A stretch of DNA of 64,000 nucleotides, taken from NCBI RefSeq assembly GCF_000745235.1, contig NZ_JQNL01000001.1, forward strand, positions 3,714,001 through 3,778,000, in the 5' to 3' direction. The notes below the pieces were generated by a model, which saw only the letters and a list, made by a program, of their open reading frames with translations, made no database searches and was not told the DNA's origin. Both the position numbers and the translations under genes were made by a program. The number at the start of each line of letters is the position of its first letter. Position 1 is the stretch's first letter. The stretch is from Luteibacter mycovicinus (GTDB lineage: Bacteria; Pseudomonadota; Gammaproteobacteria; Xanthomonadales; Rhodanobacteraceae). Below, in pieces: positions 36,230 to 44,648 of the stretch.

Positions 36230-37498
36230 TCAGGCGGTCTGGCTCGGCGCATGCGAGGGCGTCGCCTGCGTCGGGACGTTAGTTGCGAGCTGCGACTGCT
36301 GAGCCGAAGCTTGCAATGCCTGCTTGCCGCTTTCTTCGAGTGACGTGTTTGCCGCTTGCTGTGTCGTCGCTTCGCCAACCTGCTTGAACGGCAAGTTCAG
36401 CTCGCCCTGGACAGCGTAGACCTCGCTGGCGTCTTCGTTGAGGACGGCATGGTCGACCCGGGTCATGCCCTGTGCGATGGCTTTGCCGGTAAGGACGCCA
36501 GCAATCTGGTCGCTCTGTACATCGGGCGTGCGCTGATGCTGCCCGTCGAGACGATGTACTGCGTCACGCGCCGTCTGGAAGACGGGGTGGGCGGGGTGCG
36601 CCGCGCTATCTAGTCGTGGCGTCGCCGTGTGCAGGGCTTGCATGATGGCTTTGCCGACGATGCCATCGGCTTCGAGGCCGTGCGCACGCTGGAACTTCTC
36701 CACCGCCGCGTTGGTGTGTTCGCCGAAGTGACCATCGGGTTTGATCGCGTGGCCGTTCTCGTCCTTGTAACCGAGGCGGCTCAGCGATTCCTGCAGAGCC
36801 GTGACCTTGGTGCTCTCGTCACCCTTGCGCAGGGTGTCGGGATGATGAGTCGGAGTGTTTGCAGCCTTTGCGGCCGCGTGGGAGGGCTCCGCCTTTGCGT
36901 GCGTTGCGACCGGGGCGGCTGTATCGGCCGGGGCTTCGCCGTGAACCGGTTCATGGGTACGGAATTCAGGCTTGGCGCGGAGGGCGCCGACGATCTCCAT
37001 GTCCTTGCCCCAAAACTTGTCCGGCATGATCGTGACGGGAGCGGGGCCGGTCGAGGTCTGGGAGCCGATAAACTGGATGTGGCCCTCGGCGTCGTCGCCC
37101 TTGAATATGGCGACGTGCTGGTCAGAGCCATGCTTGCTCTTCAGCATGAGGACGTCGCCGGGCTGCAGGTCGCCCGGCGTCTTCCCCGCGTCGGCCTTCG
37201 AGATCACATCGAAATGCTTTTCCGCATACGCAGTCGTGTGATTGCCGTTGTACAGCGTGTGCGTACTAAAAGGCTGATCACCCACGTCGTAACCGGCGTT
37301 CTTCATGCCTCGCCAGACGAACGAGGAGCAGTCGACGCCACGGTACCCGTCGCCATCGAGATCCTGTTCCGTGCGGCTGGAGTCGATCTGATGGTTGCCG
37401 CGGCTGTTGCTGTGGCGCATATCCGGTCGTCCGTACTCGAACTTTAGCCCGGAGCGGAAAAAATGTTCTTCGGCGGCGTCGAGGATGTCTTTGCTCAT
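36230..37498 (-). CDS. X-T4SS effector: NlpC/P60-CHAP-type cysteine peptidase with peptidoglycan-binding domain and XVIPCD
   Basis: The N-terminal domain has catalytic-type C57 (GVDCSSFVWRGM) and H128 (GSDQHVAIFKGD), the Cys-His layout of NlpC/P60 and CHAP amidases that cleave peptidoglycan peptides. A peptidoglycan_binding_1 domain is at about 218-290 (DGHFGEHTNAAVEKFQRAHG). XVIPCD spans 297-422 (MTRVDHAVLNEDASEVYAVQG) with a Gln/Ala/Ser tail. The immunity gene ends 18 bp upstream of its start. Confidence 0.9.
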   Translation of the reverse strand: MSKDILDAAEEHFFRSGLKFEYGRPDMRHSNSRGNHQIDSSRTEQDLDGDGYRGVDCSSFVWRGMKNAGYDVGDQPFSTHTLYNGNHTTAYAEKHFDVISKADAGKTPGDLQPGDVLMLKSKHGSDQHVAIFKGDDAEGHIQFIGSQTSTGPAPVTIMPDKFWGKDMEIVGALRAKPEFRTHEPVHGEAPADTAAPVATHAKAEPSHAAAKAANTPTHHPDTLRKGDESTKVTALQESLSRLGYKDENGHAIKPDGHFGEHTNAAVEKFQRAHGLEADGIVGKAIMQALHTATPRLDSAAHPAHPVFQTARDAVHRLDGQHQRTPDVQSDQIAGVLTGKAIAQGMTRVDHAVLNEDASEVYAVQGELNLPFKQVGEATTQQAANTSLEESGKQALQASAQQSQLATNVPTQATPSHAPSQTA

Positions 37499-37516
37499 CG
37501 CGGTCTTCCTTATGCG

Positions 37517-38140
37517 TCAATGCATGCCCATGGAGAACTGTTCGACTTTGTCCTCGTCTACCCATCCTGCGGCGCAACTACCTGAAAAATCGCCATCGTG
37601 GCCAATCCACTTGCATTCGTCGGCTGGCTTAGGCGCGATCCATTGCACTGCATGCGAGGCGCACAGATGGTTGCCCTTGCACGCCGCGACACGCTCGATG
37701 GGAAGCGCCTCAACGTAGAGGCGAGTAGTGGCTCCCTCCTTCTCCGCGGTCGCAGCAATGCACAGGAATTGCCCGTCAGCGAGTTGCGCCACCGGTTTTG
37801 CCTTGTCGGGAGAAATTGCGTTGCCGAGGGTCGCTCCCGGCTTACGAAGCACCTGTCCGAAGAAGGTGTCGCCGCGATCGTCGCACCCGGTCACATCGAC
37901 GTCATAGCCACCGGCTGTGCAGGCGGGATTGCCGTACTTATCCGCGTGACATTCCACAGTGGACGAGGTATCCATTTTTGCCAGTCGTGCCTGGAGCGCG
38001 GCGGGTGTGGGCCTGGCGGTGGCGGGAGCGCCGTAAGCCAAGGTCTGCGTCATCGGCAAAAACATGGCCAGTAGGAAGGCAAATGCCGACCTCGGGATGG
38101 ATCGTGCGGTGGCATGGTGCGGGTTGCGATCTAGCATCAT
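37517..38140 (-). CDS. Immunity candidate for the NlpC/CHAP effector at 36230
   Basis: The 207-aa protein has a signal region (FAFLLAMFLPMTQTLAYGA at about 20-38) and a Cys-rich domain: ECHADKYGNPACTAGGYDV, FGQVLRKPGATLGN, CKGNHLCASHAVQW, GDFSGSCAAGWVDEDKVEQFSMG. The family members at 35600 and 47954 share all these blocks. Its position just before the peptidase effector supports the pairing. Confidence 0.82.
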   Translation of the reverse strand: MMLDRNPHHATARSIPRSAFAFLLAMFLPMTQTLAYGAPATARPTPAALQARLAKMDTSSTVECHADKYGNPACTAGGYDVDVTGCDDRGDTFFGQVLRKPGATLGNAISPDKAKPVAQLADGQFLCIAATAEKEGATTRLYVEALPIERVAACKGNHLCASHAVQWIAPKPADECKWIGHDGDFSGSCAAGWVDEDKVEQFSMGMH

Positions 38141-38182
38141 GGATTTCCAGAAAGGTCACTCAATGGAGGAAAGGGAGGGCTC

Positions 38183-39211
38183 TCAGCGACCGGGTGTTGG
38201 TGCGTCTGGCATTTGCTTCGAACGTTGTTCGTCAGCTGTCGGGGAGCTCAGCTTTGCCAACTCGGCGCTCCTCTGTTCGATAGGCGTATTGACGGCCTTC
38301 GCCGTATCCACCTCCACCATGCGTTTAAGCGGTGAATTGAGGTCGCCCTGCACGCCATACGCACGGCTGCCATCGTCACTGAGTACGACGTGGTCGATCT
38401 TCGTCAGGCCCTGTTTCTTTGCTTCGAGGACGACGGAACCGGCGAGCTGATCGCTCTGCGTATCCGGTATGCGTCCGTAGTGAGCATCGAGGCGATGGAC
38501 GGCGGCGCGCGTCGTTTCGAAGAGTGCATGGTCTGGGTGAGCGGGGTTGTCCAGGCGGGCGGGTCTGGTCTGGGTCTGTGAGGCAGGTGGCGTCTCCTGG
38601 GGCTGGCCCACGTTTCCGTCCGCGAGACGCTGCATCACTTCGGGCGTCAGTCGTCGCTGCCAGTCCTCGAAGCGGTTCTCGCGGTCGTCCAGCCCAGCTG
38701 GTCGGCCATTGAGTGCCTGGGTAGCGGCGCGGACATCCTCTCGGGCGTCCTGCGGCACCTGCTTCTCCCAGTGCCACGCGGCGATCTTCGAGGCGTGCTG
38801 CGGGTCGGCCGCGACGTCCGGCCGCCTAACCAGATCGAGGTCAAGCGCTTCGCCAGCGGCACGGTAGTTGTCCTTGCCGATGAGGGGGACATAGCCGCGG
38901 CCGTGATACTTCCATCCGTCGCCCGGCTCGTCGTTGCAGAGGCGTCCGCCGTACATCTGTTCGGCCAGTTGCTCGGGCTTGCCCATCAGGGCCTGTTTGC
39001 GCGCGGCGTCCAGGGCGTCGTTACCCTCGCGCCACGCAGCCGGCAGCGGGATCTGGGAGATATTCCGCGTATAGCGAAAGCTTTCCTCGAGCCGGTTCAG
39101 TCCGTTGGATTCATGGATGACCTGGGCCATGAAGTTGGCCAATTCCGTAGGACGAGCAATACCCGCCGCCGTGGCGTCAGTCAGGACCTGGGTTTCGCTG
39201 TCGAGCGGCAT
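38183..39211 (-). CDS. X-T4SS effector: compact GH19-type muramidase with XVIPCD
   Basis: At 342 aa it is the shortest effector here, with no peptidoglycan-binding module. The GH19-like domain (about 5-200) has VIHESNGLNRLEESFRYT with candidate acids E35 and E43/E44, and GDGWKYHGRGYVPLIGKDNY. XVIPCD is at 221-342 (LTKIDHVVLSDDGSRAYGVQG, NSPLKRMVEV). An upstream secreted protein at 39230 is the probable immunity factor and belongs to a different family from those next to the other GH19 effectors. Confidence 0.91.
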   Translation of the reverse strand: MPLDSETQVLTDATAAGIARPTELANFMAQVIHESNGLNRLEESFRYTRNISQIPLPAAWREGNDALDAARKQALMGKPEQLAEQMYGGRLCNDEPGDGWKYHGRGYVPLIGKDNYRAAGEALDLDLVRRPDVAADPQHASKIAAWHWEKQVPQDAREDVRAATQALNGRPAGLDDRENRFEDWQRRLTPEVMQRLADGNVGQPQETPPASQTQTRPARLDNPAHPDHALFETTRAAVHRLDAHYGRIPDTQSDQLAGSVVLEAKKQGLTKIDHVVLSDDGSRAYGVQGDLNSPLKRMVEVDTAKAVNTPIEQRSAELAKLSSPTADEQRSKQMPDAPTPGR

Positions 39212-39229
39212 GTGGCCGGTTGCCTCCGG

Positions 39230-39808
39230 TCAGGGCGTTGAATGAGCGGGCAGGATCACGGTGAACGGCATCCGCTTGGTCGGATCGTTCATCATGAAAT
39301 ACTTCCCCGAGACCTCGATCTGGCCGCGGTTCTCGTGAAAACCCTCGCTGCCTTTGTCCACCCACGACGAATAGGCTTCCTCGATGCCGGGAACGTCCGC
39401 ATAGCGATCGGTCAGGATTGTTCCGGTGTCGGGGGAAAGCTCGACGACGTTGAGGACGGTCTGCGAGAGGGAGCTGGCCTGGCTGGTATCGCTCTGCACG
39501 AGTACGTACAGGGAGCCGTTCATCGCGAAGCAATGCGTCGCGCGGTTCTGGTAGTAGTGCTCGGGCACCGGGATGGCGGTAATCCATCGCGGTCGCTGGC
39601 TGCCGGTGTCTTTGACATAGACGTAGGCGTGGCCATTCATGCCTTCCTTCGTCGTGTCGCCGGCTATGCATTCACCGCCCGGGACGGGCGTCGAACCGTA
39701 GGCGCTAAAGGCCTTCGGCACCACGACGGCCGCGTCAGCCGCATGAGTTGCCAGCATGCCGACGGCCACGACGAGGCATGGCATGAACAAGGCGCGGAGT
39801 CGCGCCAT
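39230..39808 (-). CDS. Secreted immunity candidate for the GH19 effector at 38183
   Basis: The protein from ATG 39808 is 192 aa with a signal peptide (ALFMPCLVVAVGMLATHAADA). The domain has CIAGDTTKEGMNGHAYVYV, HYYQNRATHCFAMNGSLYVLV and VVELSPDTGTILTDRYADV, a beta-propeller-like pattern, but I cannot name the family. The frame is open upstream to GTG 39844, where VTIDRS copies the first codons of the GH19 effectors (MTIDRE, MAIDRE) behind their AGGAGTTACAC leader. The longer form may therefore be made. Confidence 0.75.
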   Translation of the reverse strand: MARLRALFMPCLVVAVGMLATHAADAAVVVPKAFSAYGSTPVPGGECIAGDTTKEGMNGHAYVYVKDTGSQRPRWITAIPVPEHYYQNRATHCFAMNGSLYVLVQSDTSQASSLSQTVLNVVELSPDTGTILTDRYADVPGIEEAYSSWVDKGSEGFHENRGQIEVSGKYFMMNDPTKRMPFTVILPAHSTP

Positions 39809-39860
39809 GCTGGCGGCTGCCAGCGGGGAACGGTCAATCGTCACGTGTAACTCCTGTTTG
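39809..39860 (-). pseudogene. Effector-start scar of a lost GH19 effector
   Basis: CAGGAGTTACACGTGACGATTGACCG on the minus strand matches the leader and first codons of the effectors at 49872 (CAGGAGCTACACATGACGATTGACCG) and 45914. After five codons the homology stops and the frame enters the immunity gene at 39808. The upstream XAC2610-like remnant is what would have preceded such an effector. Confidence 0.75.
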
Positions 39861-39928
39861 ATTTGCTGCGCTGCCTGGCCTCCTGCTGGCATAACCCACC
39901 GTCCTGGCAGGGTATCGCGGTTGGTGCT

Positions 39929-40320
39929 TCAGTGTAGTGTCACTTCCGGCAGCTGACTCGGATCGAAATCCGCGAAGGCTACGGCGCCCAACTCCCGGGC
40001 CGTCAGCTCGATGTGCGTTTCCTTGTCGGTACTGGAGTCGGCCACCCTGTGAACGACCCTGAAGACGAAACAGTCCCTTTTAGCACTGAGTTATATAAAA
40101 TTGTACTTGTGCGACCATCGCTCTGGGCTGTCCCCTCCGATTACGATGGTGATGTGCCATTTGCAATGCGCGAATAGGCATATGGGTCGCCCGCCAGCCC
40201 TCGGCATCGGCAGCACATCGGCGCGGTTTCGCCGGTCAGATCCCCCTTGATGGACTCCTGAACCTTCACGCCACCAGTTGCAAACGACGTCCGGTTGTCC
40301 GACGCGGATCCTGGAGCTGT
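39929..40320 (-). pseudogene. Degenerate XAC2610-like inhibitor gene
   Basis: Reading the minus strand recovers pieces of the inhibitor family in order. FATGGVKVQESIKGDLTG lies near 40240-40290 and LAGDPYAYSRIANG near 40145-40190. LSAKRDCFVFRVVHRVADSS and FADFDPSQLPEVTLH with its stop run from 40090 to 39929. Each matches the intact protein at 49954. The signal peptide, a middle segment and the frame between pieces are lost. No functional product is expected. This accounts for an otherwise gene-free stretch. Confidence 0.85.
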
Positions 40321-40496
40321 CGCGGCGCGATTCTAGGCCGCACTAATGGCACGTTCCGTGAGTTGTATCGCAATTCTGAGGTGCGGATGATGTTAGCGCA
40401 TGCCTCCACTCTCCGTCTCTTTTTGGCGGTGCTCCGCTATCATTCGCCTGTGGGCGCGCACCGCCAGAACCGACATCAAGGAACAAGGACAGCACG
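40321..40496 (+). promoter_or_regulatory. Leader of the plus-strand gene pair 40497-43828
   Basis: No gene is seen. The last 25 bases (AAGGAACAAGGACAGCACG) match the leader of the paralogue at 16317 (AGGGAACAAGGACAGCATG), so the ribosome-binding region is conserved between the two loci. A GGCGGTGC...GCACCGCC inverted repeat surrounds 40424-40471 and might be an operator or terminator. Confidence 0.45.
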
Positions 40497-42581
40497 ATGA
40501 CAGACACTTCCCAGAAGGGCAGGCCGCGCTCGGCCCAATTCGGACGCCTTGCGTTTACCGTTCTGGCCCTTGGCACGGCTCCCTGGATAACGGCACGCGC
40601 CGCCGACACGTGCGAATCGACGTTCAAGTCTTCGGGTAGCCCAGCCTCGGGACTAATGTTCGACGCGCGTACCAGCGCGGGCAATGTCAATGCCAACGAC
40701 GCCATCGAACAGATGAAAGTCATCGGTGCGGCGGAGGAATTCACGGTGGGACCGGCTCACGCCAACGGTGCCAACGCCACCCTCGTTCTCGTACAGGAAG
40801 CGACCTCCGTCGCCCGCGGCTTCGAGTTCCAGGTAAGCGCGCAGGATCGGGGACCCGTGACTATGCATGTCGGCATGCCCGCTGGCATGAAGGCCAAGGA
40901 CGAGGATGTCCGTATTGTCATGTGCCGCATGCTCGGTCAGATCAAGCCCATAGGCCAGGCGTCGGTGGCGCAGGCTAGAACAATACCCGCCGATAGCGCT
41001 CCCGTTGTCTCGGTTCCTGCAGCCCTTCTGAGGCCGGCGCTTGCTTCGTCGGGACCGCTACCCGGCCCGGTGACGTCCCAGGCGTCGACGCAGCTGTGCA
41101 TGGCTAACTGGACCAACACCATGACGGACGTGGCCATGAGGGACACAACGTACGGCACGTGGACTCTCGGGTCCGGATCGGACGAGGCAACCGTTGCCCT
41201 CGGTCGCGTAAAGCAGGCACTGGCAGGGATGCCTGATCTCAAACTTCGCAACGAAACGTACCACGACAGGGCAGGGTTGCTGACCATCGATGTCGTGCAG
41301 CCTGACGCTTATGTCGTGAGGCCACTGGATAACTCGTTGCCCGACATGCGTCCGTTCCCGCTGGAACTGGAGTACGACGCGTCTATGGGAGCGGTGTCGG
41401 TGGTCGTTCGTCCTAACCAGGAGCAGCTCGTCAGGGATCCGCCTTTGCGCTATGTCGCATGCACGCTTGCGGCGGTCGTCAATCACGCAGCGATGCCTGA
41501 AGTGCCCAAGGACAACTCCAAACACTCACTTTTCAGCAATCCGTTCAAGAAGGCCAGCGATCCGGCCGCGATACTCGCAGACACAAAACGCCAGCAGGTC
41601 GATGCCAAAGCGAGGCTCTATCAACGGGCCTTTTTCGCGAACAAAGCCATCGTGGTCACGCCCAATCTGGACGTGAGTGGCAAGTACTGGCAAATGAGCG
41701 AGCGCGACCGGCTCGTCGATGCCATGGTGGACTACTGGATGGATCTGACGGCTGTCGTCCTGTGGCAACGCCAAGGAAGTACGAAAGAGCCCCCGCTGCG
41801 AACGGGGTATCACACCGGTATCGCGAGCTCAGGACTCCGGGGTTTCGTAGGATCCCTGGTCGGCCCTGGCAAGATTTACGGCGTGTATATCGTTGAACCC
41901 GGCACCTACGAACTGACGGGTGCCGTCAGCCACATGCGCCGTGCCACGTTGCCGCCAACCAGCGGCGAGCGATGGCGTGCGTCGGCATCGCTGGGAACCC
42001 TTGCTCTGGCGACTACGCAGGATGTGGGCTTCTTCAAGACACAGGAGTGGCACGATGCCATGTACGACGCGATCCCCTATGAGAACGTCTATTGTGTGGC
42101 CGAGCATGTGCCTTCGGGACGGTGCGTGAGCACCGTGACCGAGAAGCTCGTGTACCGACCCAAAGTGATTGAGGAGGGATATCATAATTCGGTAGGGAAG
42201 CGGACCGCGCCGGGTTTGACGCTGACGGCATCACTCTCCAAACCATTCGCAACGTTCAAGGTGGGCGCGGGACAAGTCGCTTATGTGGATGGCTTCGCGG
42301 TCGACGCAGACTCCGCGACGATCGATCCCAAAGCGTGCATGGGTGCCGGCACCGAGGTTGCAACGTGTGCTCTCGCGCAGTTCAGCATCTGGCGCTATGC
42401 GGCGGACGGCAACCTGATCTCGATGGCGCGCCGTGCGTACGGTGACAGTAAAGATCCGTTGGCAAAGGTATGGCGCGACGCTAAGCCTGTACCGGTGAGC
42501 CTGAACCCTTCCGCTAAGGTGGTGGAGGGCACGGGCGACCCGCTGACGGGAGAATCTCGTTACGCGCTGAAGGTTCCGTAA
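40497..42581 (+). CDS. Secreted protein of unknown function, paralogue of 16317, inside the X-T4SS locus
   Basis: The 694-aa product matches the 16317 protein along its whole length: signal peptide then ADTCESTFKSSGS, a second module LCMANWTNTMTDVAM, the central SLFSNPFKKASDPA, IVEPGTYELTGA, and AYVDGFAVDADSATIDPKAC near the C-terminus. No enzymatic motif is recognised. It lies with the related 42626 gene on the strand opposite to the effectors. A periplasmic role, perhaps in protection or assembly, is speculative. Confidence 0.75.
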   Translation: MTDTSQKGRPRSAQFGRLAFTVLALGTAPWITARAADTCESTFKSSGSPASGLMFDARTSAGNVNANDAIEQMKVIGAAEEFTVGPAHANGANATLVLVQEATSVARGFEFQVSAQDRGPVTMHVGMPAGMKAKDEDVRIVMCRMLGQIKPIGQASVAQARTIPADSAPVVSVPAALLRPALASSGPLPGPVTSQASTQLCMANWTNTMTDVAMRDTTYGTWTLGSGSDEATVALGRVKQALAGMPDLKLRNETYHDRAGLLTIDVVQPDAYVVRPLDNSLPDMRPFPLELEYDASMGAVSVVVRPNQEQLVRDPPLRYVACTLAAVVNHAAMPEVPKDNSKHSLFSNPFKKASDPAAILADTKRQQVDAKARLYQRAFFANKAIVVTPNLDVSGKYWQMSERDRLVDAMVDYWMDLTAVVLWQRQGSTKEPPLRTGYHTGIASSGLRGFVGSLVGPGKIYGVYIVEPGTYELTGAVSHMRRATLPPTSGERWRASASLGTLALATTQDVGFFKTQEWHDAMYDAIPYENVYCVAEHVPSGRCVSTVTEKLVYRPKVIEEGYHNSVGKRTAPGLTLTASLSKPFATFKVGAGQVAYVDGFAVDADSATIDPKACMGAGTEVATCALAQFSIWRYAADGNLISMARRAYGDSKDPLAKVWRDAKPVPVSLNPSAKVVEGTGDPLTGESRYALKVP

Positions 42582-42625
42582 GACTGTATCAGGACGCTTT
42601 AGATATCAACATGGGGAAGGATCAG

Positions 42626-43828
42626 ATGGTGTCGCGATCTGTTATGTGGGTACGGGCCCTTGTCGCCAGCGCTTCATTGATGGCATTGACCGCTCACGCC
42701 GCAACCGAATGTGAGCAAAATTATTCGTCCAGGCCCAGCGCTGACGGTGGGACCATCCATCAGAGCTTCGTCGGTCTCTACGGCGCCGACACTGCTCAGG
42801 CCATGACGAGCCTTGAATCCAGCGCACGAAAGATCGGGTTCCAATCGCTCGGCGAGCCCCACGTCGCTACTGACGGGCTCATCACAATGGCGGTCGCCCA
42901 AAAGGCATCCGTCACGGCGCGCGGCTTTCCGATCGTCATGGCTGTTTCGCCCCAGACCGACTCGGCAATCATCGCGTTCCAGCTGGCCAAGGGCGTTACC
43001 GCGGCGACGGCGATGCGCAACATTTGCTCGTTCTTCGACGCGGCTGGCCTGAAAGGCACCGCTGCAAATGCAAGCGGCGAAAAGAGCGTCGCCAATGCTC
43101 AGCTGGCTCTTCCGCTGCTTGGCAGCCTCAACGGGACGCTAAACGAAGCACAGGGGGCGCAGGACACAACGATGGCAAGCCAGGCAGCCAGGGGCCTGGA
43201 CGCTGCGGAGGCGGCTAACGCGCGTGGCGCGGCACCTGCCATTCCCGACAAGCGCAAGGTACTTACGCCCAGGTCTGTTTTAGATCCGAAGGCGGTCGAC
43301 GCCAGCGCGCTTGCCGAGGGCACCGCTACCATCAGTGGCTTCACGTGCGGTCTGGTGGGTGGCCAGCAGCAGCCCGCAGCTGATCAGACCATTACCCTGT
43401 TCCCCTATAGCCCGTATCTGAAAGAGGCGATCGACCTCGTCGACGCGAATCGCTACAAGGGTGCCAAAGTGAAGGTAGACATCGACAAGCGTGTCTTCGA
43501 CACCCGACTCGACGGCAAAACCAACAGCAATGGCGATTTCCGTTTTACCCGCTTAAAGCCTGGCCGCTATCTGGTTATGACGGTCTTCAGCGGATCGGCC
43601 ACCAAGATCCACAACAACCTCCGCTCGTCCTACGACCCGTCCCGAAACACCGTGTACGAGTGGACCGAGCAGGAGGAATCCACCTCATCGGCAACCGATG
43701 TCCTGCAGGCCGATGTCACGGTGAAGCAGGACGGTCAGGTAGTCGACGGGGTGGTAGTAAAGCCTATGGGTAACGGTCGGTTCTTCCCTGTGCTCAGCAG
43801 TGTCTGCAAGTGGCATCATAAGGACTGA
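42626..43828 (+). CDS. Secreted protein with the CESTF-type N-terminal module and a carboxypeptidase-regulatory-like C-terminal domain
   Basis: The 400-aa product has a signal peptide ending AHAATE and one N-terminal module (ECEQNYSSRPSADGG, ASVTARGFPIVMAV) as in the 16317 and 40497 proteins. An Ala-rich helical linker follows. The C-terminal domain has DTRLDGKTNSNGDFRFTRLKPGRYLVMT, the pattern of carboxypeptidase-regulatory or SpaA-type beta-sandwiches. ATG 42626 is chosen because GGGGAAGG lies just before it; an earlier ATG at 42611 has no such site. It starts 44 bp after its paralogue and is probably co-transcribed. Confidence 0.75.
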   Translation: MVSRSVMWVRALVASASLMALTAHAATECEQNYSSRPSADGGTIHQSFVGLYGADTAQAMTSLESSARKIGFQSLGEPHVATDGLITMAVAQKASVTARGFPIVMAVSPQTDSAIIAFQLAKGVTAATAMRNICSFFDAAGLKGTAANASGEKSVANAQLALPLLGSLNGTLNEAQGAQDTTMASQAARGLDAAEAANARGAAPAIPDKRKVLTPRSVLDPKAVDASALAEGTATISGFTCGLVGGQQQPAADQTITLFPYSPYLKEAIDLVDANRYKGAKVKVDIDKRVFDTRLDGKTNSNGDFRFTRLKPGRYLVMTVFSGSATKIHNNLRSSYDPSRNTVYEWTEQEESTSSATDVLQADVTVKQDGQVVDGVVVKPMGNGRFFPVLSSVCKWHHKD

Positions 43829-44125
43829 TGCTCCGACAGGCGCTACATCGCCTGTGAAGAGAAAAACAACGAAGAGGAAGTGCCCCGGAAGCATCGTGGA
43901 TTCGCGACATCAGACCGTAACGCTCATCCGCTTACGGGGTGAGCGGAATTTCTGAGTCTTCGGCGCGAGCACGGCGGATGTAAGCAGCGAGTGCCGCGTA
44001 GCTATCGTTGCGTGGAACTTCTGTTTGACGCCCCACGCCCTGTGTCGCTGACAAACTCAACAACCGGTGGGCGACCCGCTCGGGCCGCCCACTCCAGCAT
44101 CAGTCAGCGCACGCCGACTTTGCTG
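43829..44125. terminator. Convergent intergenic region with two hairpins
   Basis: No gene is visible. CGCTCATCC/GGGGTGAGCG at 43921-43945 and GTGGGCG/CGCCCAC at 44067-44092 form stem-loops between the plus-strand pair and the minus-strand gene at 44126. They probably end the two transcripts. Confidence 0.5.
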
Positions 44126-44455
44126 TTAATGTGAATAGGGCGAGTTCTCGCCAGTGCCCGCGCCCTTCCATGGACCGCTGGAACTCGTCATCGGACATAC
44201 GGTCTCCAACTGTCTTAGCGCGTCCGTGTCCTGGGGCGTCCAGGAACGCCCATCAGGGTAGTTGGGCGGGTCGCAGGCAAGCGTGTACATCCACTGACCG
44301 GTGTAAGGCGCAATAGGTATCCAGCACGGATCAGGAATATTCATTCCGTACCGACAAAACACAAACGGATCGTTGTCACGATAACGAATGGTGTCGTATT
44401 GCGCCGCCGTGCCAGCTGAAAAGAGCAGCCCGGCGAGTGCTATCCAATATTTCAT
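44126..44455 (-). CDS. Small secreted protein of unknown function
   Basis: From ATG 44455 the product is 109 aa: a signal peptide (MKYWIALAGLLFSAGTAAQ) and a short domain rich in Pro, Tyr and Trp with four Cys (FVFCRYGMNIPDPCWIPI, LACDPPNYPDG, LETVCPM). It is downstream of the GH19 effector at 44649 in the same direction. The frame is open to 44503, but the signal peptide decides the start. It could be an extra immunity protein; nothing more can be said. Confidence 0.6.
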   Translation of the reverse strand: MKYWIALAGLLFSAGTAAQYDTIRYRDNDPFVFCRYGMNIPDPCWIPIAPYTGQWMYTLACDPPNYPDGRSWTPQDTDALRQLETVCPMTSSSGPWKGAGTGENSPYSH

Positions 44456-44648
44456 GTGGCAAGTCCCTGTACGTCCCATGATCGGTCCGGTGCGACTCGG
44501 CACCGATCCGGAAATGTCGAAGTCATCACGCCCGGCGCCGGGCTATGCGCTTTTTCACCCTGGACGACCGTTGATTGGTCGACGCATGCCGATTGTATCC
44601 AATTCAGCGGCTTACGCGCCCCGACTCGCTTGCTGCTCTCCGCCATGG

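Noticed and set aside
40381..40496. Riboswitch upstream of the 40497 gene
   Set aside because: Only a simple inverted repeat is seen; no conserved riboswitch core could be recognised.
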